Assembly (NCBI RefSeq): GCF_000969415.1 | Contig: NZ_JZEX01000109.1 | Coordinates: forward strand, 1 to 49,497 | Length of the DNA stretch: 49,497 bases | From: Devosia geojensis | Lineage (GTDB): Bacteria; Pseudomonadota; Alphaproteobacteria; Rhizobiales; Devosiaceae | Reading direction: 5' to 3' | In this document: piece by piece, positions 33,151 to 39,539 of the stretch | Layout: every line of letters starts with the position of its first letter | Numbering within the stretch: position 1 is the stretch's first letter | Notes under the pieces: model-generated | Databases searched by the model: none | Told to the model about the DNA's origin: nothing | Seen by the model: the letters and a program-made list of their open reading frames with translations, nothing else | Translations under genes and position numbers: made by a program

Positions 33151-34365
33151 ATGAGCCTCGTCACCGTCACCGCCGGCTTCCTGCCCCTCCTCGATTCCGT
33201 GCTGCTGGTGCTCGCGCGCGAGAAGGGATTTGCCGAGGCCGAGGGCCTCGACCTCCATCTCGTCAAGGAGACCTCCTGGGCCAATATCCGCGACCGGGCG
33301 GCGCTCGGCCACTTCGACGTGGCGCAGATGCTGGCGCCCATGCCGCTCGCCTCGAGCCTCGGCCTGACGCCCCTCGCCACGCCCATGATCACGCCGATGA
33401 TCCTGGGCCTCGGCAATAACGGCATCACCGTCAGCGCCGCGCTCTGGCAGGCGATGCGAGGCGAAGGCGCTCCGGACGACCTTGCCGCCGGCCCCGTCGG
33501 CGCGGCCCTGAAGCGCGTCGTCGACACATCGCCGCGCCGGCTGCGCTTCGGTGTCGTCCATCAGACCTCCTCGCACAACTACGAGCTGCGCTACTGGATG
33601 GCGGCGAGCGGCGTCCTGCCGGATCGCGACATCGAGATCGTCGTGCTGCCGCCCCCGCTCCTGCCCGACGCGCTGGGCTCGGGCGGCATCGACGGCTATT
33701 GCGTCGGCGAGCCGTGGAACAGCGTCGGCGTCGCCTTCAAGGGCGCGCATATCGCAACCGTCAAGGCCTCGATCTGGCGGGCGAGCCCGGACAAGGTGCT
33801 GGGCATGCGCGCCGACTGGGCCGAAGCCAACATGGAGATCGTCGCGGCCCTGATGCGCGCCATCCACCGCGCCGCCCTCTGGTGCGCCGATGCGGCCAAC
33901 CATCCCGAAATCGCCGCCATCATGTCGGCGCCGCACTACCTCGGCCAGCCGGCCGAGATCGTCGCCCGCGCCCTCGACGGGCGGTTCGATGTCGGGGCGG
34001 GCGTCATCCGCACCGTGCCGGACCACTTCATTCCCTATGCCAGCGCCGCCAACTTCCCGTGGAAGAGCCACGCGCTCTGGTACTACAGCCAGATGGTGCG
34101 CTGGGGCGAGGTCGCCCATATGCCGGCCAACGCCGCCACCGCCACCGCCTGCTTCCGGCCCGATATCTATCGGCAGGTGCTGGGACCGCTCGGCGTGCCG
34201 GCGCCGATCGCCGATTTCAAGGTTGAAGGCGCCCTCTCGACCCCCGCCGCGATTCCCGCCTCCCCGGGGCAGCTTACGCTTCTCCCCGACGGGTTCTTTG
34301 ACGGCAGGACGTTCGATCCGGAGCGGCTCGATTCCTACATCGATAGTCAGCGTCTGCTGACTTGA
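33151..34365 (+). CDS. nasS: NasS, cytoplasmic nitrate sensor (NrtA-like fold)
   Basis: This 404-residue protein is homologous to the nitrate-binding protein NrtA: LPLLDSVLLVLAREKGFAEAEGLDL, VVHQTSSHNYELRYWM, YCVGEPWNSVGVAF and FPWKSHALWYYSQM. It has no signal peptide, unlike the true transporter protein encoded downstream. That absence and its position 10 bases after nasT identify NasS, which binds nitrate in the cytoplasm and sequesters NasT when nitrate is lacking. Confidence 0.93.
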   Translation: MSLVTVTAGFLPLLDSVLLVLAREKGFAEAEGLDLHLVKETSWANIRDRAALGHFDVAQMLAPMPLASSLGLTPLATPMITPMILGLGNNGITVSAALWQAMRGEGAPDDLAAGPVGAALKRVVDTSPRRLRFGVVHQTSSHNYELRYWMAASGVLPDRDIEIVVLPPPLLPDALGSGGIDGYCVGEPWNSVGVAFKGAHIATVKASIWRASPDKVLGMRADWAEANMEIVAALMRAIHRAALWCADAANHPEIAAIMSAPHYLGQPAEIVARALDGRFDVGAGVIRTVPDHFIPYASAANFPWKSHALWYYSQMVRWGEVAHMPANAATATACFRPDIYRQVLGPLGVPAPIADFKVEGALSTPAAIPASPGQLTLLPDGFFDGRTFDPERLDSYIDSQRLLT

Positions 34366-34514
34366 TGAAACATTAGGCGATATATCGTTTTGATTAAGTA
34401 TTGATCATAGCGCTGCCGCTTTGAGCCGATCGGCACCGTCAACGGGAATTCGGCCAAGAGGCAGGTTCCCGGCAAGCGCCTGATAAACCTCAATTCTCGT
34501 CCCGACACCGCATC
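34366..34514. other. AT-richer gap upstream of the nrtA promoter
   Basis: Between nasS and the sigma-54 site there is no gene. The first 45 bases are AT-rich (GATATATCGTTTTGATTAAG region). An enhancer site for NtrC would be expected here, but I can only see a half-site-like GCACC at 34433-34437, which is not convincing. Confidence 0.5.
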
Positions 34515-34530
34515 TGGCACGCTTCATGCA
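34515..34530 (+). promoter_or_regulatory. Sigma-54 promoter of nrtA
   Basis: TGGCACGCTTCATGCA fits the -24/-12 consensus, with GG at 34516-34517 and GC at 34528-34529 exactly ten bases apart. Transcription should start near 34541, just before the first leader hairpin. The same element occurs at 38077. Confidence 0.8.
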
Positions 34531-34540
34531 GCGTGTCGAG

Positions 34541-34673
34541 CGATGAGCTCCTCCCAAGACGGCTCATGACCTCGGCGTCCAAGGACGGGCGCCCGCAAAA
34601 TGGCAAAGCTGCCAACAGGTGCACGCAACCAGCTCACGCTGGGCGATCGCCGGTTGGCAGCTTTTGTCTTTTT
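34541..34673 (+). ncRNA. NasT-responsive antitermination leader of nrtABD
   Basis: Three structures lie between the promoter and nrtA. P1 (34543-34567) pairs ATGAGCT with GGCTCAT. P2 (34574-34593) pairs GGCGTCC with GGGCGCC around hexaloop AAGGAC, which has A at position 1 and G at position 4 as ANTAR proteins require. The terminator (34605-34673) pairs AAAGCTGCCAAC with GTTGGCAGCTTT, followed by a T-rich run. 28 bases covering P1 are identical in the second leader at 38105. Confidence 0.82.
34605..34673 (+). terminator. Conditional intrinsic terminator before nrtA
   Basis: The 12-base-pair outer stem (34605-34616 with 34653-34664) encloses a smaller CCAGC/GCTGG hairpin and is followed by the T-rich 34662-34673. 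It would stop transcription unless NasT binds the hexaloop hairpins. Confidence 0.8.
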
Positions 34674-34731
34674 CAGCGGGCCGTTCCGTTCCCGAAAGCT
34701 CCGAGGGTGTCGGTGCAAAACGGAGACGAGA

Positions 34732-36045
34732 ATGCAGCAGACCACAGGTCGGGCGGCCCCGCCCGCAACCAGCCGGAGATCCTTCCTCAAGGGCGTGACG
34801 GCCACCGCCGCGACGCTCCTCGCGGCAAAAACCCTCTTCCCCTCGGGCGCCTTCGCGCAGGGGGCAGGCCCGGAGGTGACCGGCGCCAAGCTCGGCTATA
34901 TCGCGCTGACCGACTCGGCGCCCCTGATCATCGCCGCGGAGAAAGGGCTCTTCGCCAAGCATGGCGTGCCGGACGTCCTCGTCGAGAAGCAGGCCTCCTG
35001 GGGCGCAACGCGCGACAACATGGCCCTGGGCTCGGCCTCGGGCGGCATCGACGGCGGCCATATCCTGCGGCCGAAGGTGCATCTCTATTCCACCGGCAAG
35101 GTGATGCAGAACAACCAGCCCCTGCCGATGTACACGCTCCTCAACCTCAACGAGGATTGCCAGGGCATCTCCGTCTCGCAGGCCTATGCCGAGACCGGTG
35201 TGGGCCTCGATTCCTCGCCGCTGAAGGAGGTCTTCGCCGCCAAGAAAGCCTCGGGCGCCGAGGTGCCGGTCGCCATGACCTTCCCCGGCGGCACCCACGA
35301 CCTCTGGATGCGCTATTGGCTCGCCGCCGGCGGCATCGATCCGACCAGCGAAGTCGACCTCATCGTCGTGCCGCCCCCGCAGATGGTGGCCAACATGAAG
35401 GTCGGCAACATGGAGGCGTTCTGCGTCGGCGAGCCGTGGAACGAACAGCTCGTCAACCAGGGCATCGGCTTTACCGCCTGCACCACCGGGGAGGTCTGGT
35501 CCCGCCACCCGGAGAAAGTCCTCGGCATGCGCGCCGACTGGGTCGACGCCAATCCCAACGCCGCCCTCGCCGTCCTCATGGCCGTCATGGAAGCCCAGCA
35601 ATGGTGCGACGCCATGGAGAACAAGCAGGAGATGGCCGAGATCGTCGGCCGGCGACAGTGGTACAACGTGCCGGTGCCCGACATCATCGGGCGCATCAGG
35701 GGCGACATCAACTACGGCAACGGCCGCGTCGAGACCGGCACCGACCTTCTGATGAAATTCTGGGGCGAGAACGGCTCCACCTCCTATCCCTGGAAGAGCC
35801 TCGACACCTGGTTCGTCACCGAGAACATCCGCTGGGGAACCTTCCCCGCCGATACCGACATTGCGGCGCTGGTCAATCAAACCAACCGCTCCGACCTCTG
35901 GCTCGAAGCGGCCCGCGGCCTCGGCCTCTCGACCGTTCCGGAAGGCGACAGCCGCGGCGTCGAGACGTTCTTTGACGGCAAGACCTTCGATCCGGCCGAT
36001 CCGCAGGGCTATCTCGACAGCCTCGCCATCAAGGCGCTGGCCTGA
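34732..36045 (+). CDS. nrtA: Nitrate-binding protein of ABC transporter, Tat-exported
   Basis: This 437-residue protein has a twin-arginine signal (TSRRSFLKGVTATAATLLAA) and then the CmpA/NrtA fold: LGYIALTDSAPLIIAAEKGLF, TFPGGTHDLWMRYWLAAGGI, FCVGEPWNEQLVNQGIGF, and YPWKSLDTWFVTENIRW. These are the nitrate or nitrite binding segments of the family. It delivers nitrate to the permease in the periplasm. The ATG at 34732 has GGAGACGAG upstream. A hairpin in the gap to nrtB may keep its mRNA level high. Confidence 0.94.
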   Translation: MQQTTGRAAPPATSRRSFLKGVTATAATLLAAKTLFPSGAFAQGAGPEVTGAKLGYIALTDSAPLIIAAEKGLFAKHGVPDVLVEKQASWGATRDNMALGSASGGIDGGHILRPKVHLYSTGKVMQNNQPLPMYTLLNLNEDCQGISVSQAYAETGVGLDSSPLKEVFAAKKASGAEVPVAMTFPGGTHDLWMRYWLAAGGIDPTSEVDLIVVPPPQMVANMKVGNMEAFCVGEPWNEQLVNQGIGFTACTTGEVWSRHPEKVLGMRADWVDANPNAALAVLMAVMEAQQWCDAMENKQEMAEIVGRRQWYNVPVPDIIGRIRGDINYGNGRVETGTDLLMKFWGENGSTSYPWKSLDTWFVTENIRWGTFPADTDIAALVNQTNRSDLWLEAARGLGLSTVPEGDSRGVETFFDGKTFDPADPQGYLDSLAIKALA

Positions 36046-36056
36046 CGCGCAACGCT

Positions 36057-36079
36057 CCGGCGCGCTCCGGGCGCGCCGG
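36057..36079 (+). other. Intercistronic hairpin between nrtA and nrtB
   Basis: CCGGCGCGC (36057-36065) and GCGCGCCGG (36071-36079) form a nine-base-pair GC stem with a five-base loop. No T-run follows, so it should stabilise the upstream message or attenuate, which is common after genes for binding proteins. Confidence 0.55.
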
Positions 36080-36109
36080 TCCCCGATCTCGAACCGATGG
36101 TGAGCCCCC

Positions 36110-37006
36110 ATGACCCTGCCTGCCACCAAAGACGATACCGTCACGCCCCTGCCGTTCAAAGCCGCTCCGGCCACCATCGTGCCGCTCGGGGCGCTGCGAC
36201 CGCGCCCGATCGATATCGGCGCGGTTCTGCGCGCCGTCGCACAAGCCACCGTTCCACCGCTCGTCGTTCTGGCGATCATCCTCACCGTCTGGCAGGTGCT
36301 CTGTTCTTCGCCCGGCTCCTCGCTTCCGCCGCCCTCGCAGGTGTGGACCGACAGCTACGAGCTCATCGTCGATCCGTTCTTCGTTTACGGCTCGCAGGAC
36401 ATCGGCCTCGGCCTGAGGGTCCTCACCTCTCTCCAGCGCGTCGCCATCGGCTTCGGGCTGGCGGCGGTCATGGGGGTCGCGATCGGCGCGGTCATCGGCC
36501 AGTCGGTGTGGATGATGCGCGGGCTCGATCCGATCTTCCAGATCCTGCGCACCGTGCCGCCGCTCGCCTGGCTGCCGATCTCGCTCGCCGCCTTCATGGA
36601 CTCCGGCCCTTCGGCGATCTTCGTCATCTTCATCACGTCGATCTGGCCGGTGATCATCAACACTGCCGTGGGGGTGCGGAACATTCCGCAGGACTACCGC
36701 AACGTCGCGGCCGTGCTGCGGCTCGACCAGCGCGAATTCTTCTTCAAGATCATGGTGCCGGCCGCCGCGCCCTACATCTTCTCGGGGCTTCGCATCGGCG
36801 TCGGGCTCTCCTGGCTCGCCATCGTCGCCGCCGAGATGCTGACCGGCGGCGTCGGCATCGGCTTCTTCATCTGGGACGCGTGGAACTCCTCGCGCCTCTC
36901 CGACATCATCGTCGCCCTCGTCTATATCGGCCTCGTCGGCTTCGTCCTCGACAGGCTCGTCGGCCTCGTCGGCGCCATCGTCACCCGCGGCACCAGCGCC
37001 GCCTGA
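36110..37006 (+). CDS. nrtB: Nitrate ABC transporter permease
   Basis: This 298-residue inner-membrane protein of the NtrB/CmpB type has about six helices. The permease (EAA-like) loop is VLRLDQREFFFKIMVPAAAPYIFSG, and conserved segments are ILRTVPPLAWLPISLAAF and RIGVGLSWLAIVAAEML. It forms the channel for nitrate uptake with NrtA and the following ATPase. It lies 64 bases after nrtA and 14 bases before the ATPase gene. Confidence 0.93.
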   Translation: MTLPATKDDTVTPLPFKAAPATIVPLGALRPRPIDIGAVLRAVAQATVPPLVVLAIILTVWQVLCSSPGSSLPPPSQVWTDSYELIVDPFFVYGSQDIGLGLRVLTSLQRVAIGFGLAAVMGVAIGAVIGQSVWMMRGLDPIFQILRTVPPLAWLPISLAAFMDSGPSAIFVIFITSIWPVIINTAVGVRNIPQDYRNVAAVLRLDQREFFFKIMVPAAAPYIFSGLRIGVGLSWLAIVAAEMLTGGVGIGFFIWDAWNSSRLSDIIVALVYIGLVGFVLDRLVGLVGAIVTRGTSAA

Positions 37007-37020
37007 CCGGAGGAAGTACC

Positions 37021-37815
37021 ATGCCCGCCTATCTTGCGATCCAGAACGTCGGCAAGACCTTCACCCGCGGCGCCGCGACGACCGAGGTGCTGCGCGACAT
37101 CAGCCTCGACATCGCGCGCGGCGAGTTCGTCTCGATCATCGGCCATTCCGGCTGCGGCAAGTCGACCCTCCTCAACCTCATCGCCGGCCTCACCGAGGTC
37201 ACCGCCGGCGGCATCATCCTCGAGAACGCCGAGGTTTCCTCGCCCGGCCCCGATCGGGCCGTCGTCTTCCAGAACCATTCGCTGCTGCCGTGGCTGACGG
37301 TCTACGAGAACGTCAATCTCGCCGTCGCCAAGGTGTTCGGCCGCACGAAAAGCCGCGCCGAGCGGCACGAGTGGATCATGGAGAACCTCGACCTCGTACA
37401 GATGGCGCATGCCAGGGACAAGCGCCCGACCGAGATTTCCGGCGGCATGAAGCAGCGCGTCGGCATCGCCCGGGCGCTGGCAATGGAGCCCAAGATCCTG
37501 CTGCTCGACGAACCGTTCGGCGCCCTCGATGCGCTGACCCGCGCGCACCTGCAGGACCAGATGATGGAAATCCACGCCCGGCTCGGCAACACCATCATCA
37601 TGATCACCCACGACGTCGACGAAGCCGTGCTGCTCTCGGACCGCATCGTGATGATGACCAACGGCCCGGCCGCCACCGTCGGCGAGGTGCTCGACGTGCC
37701 CCTCTCGCGCCCCCGCAAACGCCTCGAGCTTGCGTCCGACCGCACCTACCTCAAATGCCGCGAGGCGGTGTTGAAATTCCTTTATGAGCGGCACCGGTTC
37801 GTGGAGGCGGCGTAG
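37021..37815 (+). CDS. nrtD: Nitrate ABC transporter ATP-binding protein
   Basis: This 264-residue ATPase shows Walker A GHSGCGKST (residues 41-49), Q-loop FQNHSLLPWLTVYENV, signature ISGGMKQRVGIARAL, Walker B ILLLDEPFGALD and switch His in MITHDVDEAVLLSDRI. It is the stand-alone NrtD/CmpD type without the substrate-binding extension of NrtC, so it should form a homodimer. It is cytoplasmic, on the membrane with NrtB. A family B repeat fragment follows its stop codon. Confidence 0.94.
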   Translation: MPAYLAIQNVGKTFTRGAATTEVLRDISLDIARGEFVSIIGHSGCGKSTLLNLIAGLTEVTAGGIILENAEVSSPGPDRAVVFQNHSLLPWLTVYENVNLAVAKVFGRTKSRAERHEWIMENLDLVQMAHARDKRPTEISGGMKQRVGIARALAMEPKILLLDEPFGALDALTRAHLQDQMMEIHARLGNTIIMITHDVDEAVLLSDRIVMMTNGPAATVGEVLDVPLSRPRKRLELASDRTYLKCREAVLKFLYERHRFVEAA

Positions 37816-37822
37816 GCTCATG

Positions 37823-37875
37823 AAGGCCTCCTCACCCGCCGCTGCGCGCCGACCTCTCCCCCGGAGGGAGAGGTG
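37823..37875. repeat. Interspersed repeat, family B (partial copy)
   Basis: A GCCTCCTCACCCG start and the CCTCTCCC...GGGAGAGG palindrome (37853-37874) match half of the element at 24854. It lies seven bases after the nrtD stop and may act as its transcript end. Confidence 0.7.
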
Positions 37876-38076
37876 TTCCATGTGGCCGCGCAGGGCCTTC
37901 CATCTAACGCACCGCCTAAATAACAAGCACATCCCACGCTACTCCATCGAATGCCAAAAGAATGAGCAGGATGGAATCGATTTGAACGCCTCCCGGAAAG
38001 GCCACCTCAGCCGTCTTTCCCCGCCCGTTCAGTGCAAGTGACTGACAAATTTCATTTCTTCTCCCCGCCCCGCACT

Positions 38077-38092
38077 TGGCACGCTTCGTGCA
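38077..38092 (+). promoter_or_regulatory. Sigma-54 promoter of the MFS-nirBD-nasA operon
   Basis: TGGCACGCTTCGTGCA, with GG at 38078-38079 and GC at 38090-38091 separated by ten bases. It differs from the nrtA promoter at one position. Expected transcription start is near 38103. Confidence 0.8.
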
Positions 38093-38102
38093 ACGCGAAG
38101 GG

Positions 38103-38236
38103 CAGATGAGCTCCTCCCAAGACGGCTCATGAATTCGGCGTCCAATGGCGGACGCAACCATAGGCAAGGCCGCCAACAGGTGCGCGCATCCGATCTCCCG
38201 ATCGATGCGCGGACCGGTTGGCGGCCTTCGTGTTTT
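38103..38236 (+). ncRNA. NasT-responsive antitermination leader of the second nas operon
   Basis: P1 (38106-38130) is identical in sequence to that of the first leader. P2 (38138-38155) is GCGTCC-AATGGC-GGACGC, a perfect six-base-pair stem with a hexaloop having A1 and G4. The terminator (38166-38236) pairs AAGGCCGCCAAC with GTTGGCGGCCTT, followed by TGTTTT. Stem changes relative to the first leader keep pairing. It controls the MFS transporter, nirB, nirD, nasA and cysG. Confidence 0.84.
38166..38236 (+). terminator. Conditional intrinsic terminator before the MFS transporter gene
   Basis: A 12-base-pair stem (38166-38177 with 38217-38228) encloses a second palindromic hairpin around GCGCGCATC...GATGCGCGG. 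The T-run is short (38231-38236), so it may be leaky. Confidence 0.75.
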
Positions 38237-38253
38237 CAACTCATGGAGCGATC

Positions 38254-39516
38254 ATGACCGTTCCCGCAGTCACCACCGGCTCACAGCAGCGCGCGCTCGG
38301 CCTTTCGACCATTGCCTTCACCGTCTGCTTTGCCGTCTGGACGATCTTCTCGATCATCGGCGTGGCCCTGAAGGACGAGCTCGGCCTCTCCGAGACGCAG
38401 TTCGGGCTCCTCATCGGCATGCCGGTGCTGACCGGCTCGCTGGTGCGCGTCGCGCTCGGCATCTGGACGGACCGCTATGGCGGGCGCCTCGTCTATACGC
38501 TGACCATGCTCGCGGCGGCCGTGGCGACCACCCTCCTCGCGTTTGCCCAGACCTATGAGCAGTTCCTTGTCGCCGCGCTCGGCGTCGGCATCGCCGGCGG
38601 GTCGTTCGCGGTCGGTGTCGCCTATGTGTCGCGCTTCTATCCGCAAGGCAAGCAAGGCACGGCGCTCGGCATCTTCGGCGTCGGCAATGTGGGCGCGGCG
38701 GTCACGAAATTCCTCGCGCCCTTCGTGATGCTCGCCTGGGGCTGGCAGAGCGTCGCGCTCGTCTGGGCGGGCGCACTCGCCGTCATGGCCGCGATCTTCT
38801 GGTTCACGACCGAAGACGATCCTGTCATCAAGCGCCGGCGCATCGAAGGCGGCGCGCAGCGCAGCCTTGCCGCCGAGTTCGCGCCGTTGAAGGACGCCCG
38901 TGTCTGGCGCTTTGCGCTCTATTACTTCTTTTCCTTCGGGGCGTTCGTGGCGCTTACCCTCTGGCTGCCGCGCTATCTCATCGGCGTCTACGGCTTCGAC
39001 ATCGCCACCGCCGGCATCGTCGCCGCCGCCTATTCGATTCCCGCCAGCATCTTTCGCGCCTATGGCGGCACCCTGTCGAACAAGGTGGGCGCGCGCGTCA
39101 TCATGTACTGGACCTTCGCGGTCTCGGCGCTGGTCACGCTCATCCTCTCGATCCCGCCGACGGACTCCGTCGTCCACGGCGTCGAGGGGAGCGTTGCCAT
39201 CCACTTCGAGATCGCGCCCTGGGCCTTCATCGCCCTCGTCTTCGTCCTCGGCTTCTTCATGAGCCTCGGCAAGGCGGCGGTCTATAAGCACATCCCGGCC
39301 TACTACCCGCAGAACGTCGGCGCGGTGGGCGGGCTCGTCGGCATGATCGGCGGCTTGGGCGGGTTCGTGCTTCCCCTTCTCTTCGGCTGGCTCAACGACG
39401 TCACGGGGCTGTGGACGAGCTGCTTCATGGCGCTCTTCGTCCTCGTCGTCGTCTCGCTCGCGCTGATGCACGCCGCCGTCAGACGGATGACGCGGCTCGC
39501 CGCGCAGCCGGCCTGA
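38254..39516 (+). CDS. MFS nitrate/nitrite transporter (NarK/NasA family)
   Basis: This 420-residue protein has 12 membrane helices and the nitrate signature motifs: FGVGNVGAAVTKFLAPF in helix 5 and VGAVGGLVGMIGGLGGFVLP in helix 11 (Gly-rich nitrate signatures). The loop MPVLTGSLVRVALGIWTDRYGGR after helix 2 is the MFS motif with conserved Arg. It should import nitrate or export nitrite in exchange for protons. The ATG at 38254 has GGAG five bases upstream. It is the first gene after the second leader, 23 bases before nirB. Confidence 0.93.
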   Translation: MTVPAVTTGSQQRALGLSTIAFTVCFAVWTIFSIIGVALKDELGLSETQFGLLIGMPVLTGSLVRVALGIWTDRYGGRLVYTLTMLAAAVATTLLAFAQTYEQFLVAALGVGIAGGSFAVGVAYVSRFYPQGKQGTALGIFGVGNVGAAVTKFLAPFVMLAWGWQSVALVWAGALAVMAAIFWFTTEDDPVIKRRRIEGGAQRSLAAEFAPLKDARVWRFALYYFFSFGAFVALTLWLPRYLIGVYGFDIATAGIVAAAYSIPASIFRAYGGTLSNKVGARVIMYWTFAVSALVTLILSIPPTDSVVHGVEGSVAIHFEIAPWAFIALVFVLGFFMSLGKAAVYKHIPAYYPQNVGAVGGLVGMIGGLGGFVLPLLFGWLNDVTGLWTSCFMALFVLVVVSLALMHAAVRRMTRLAAQPA

Positions 39517-39539
39517 CACCTTTTCAGGGAGACCAATCC

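Noticed and set aside
34433..34449. Possible NtrC enhancer site upstream of the nrtA sigma-54 promoter
   Set aside because: Only one half (GCACC) is present; the expected inverted GGTGC after five bases is replaced by CGGGA. A similar lone half-site before the second promoter was also not convincing.
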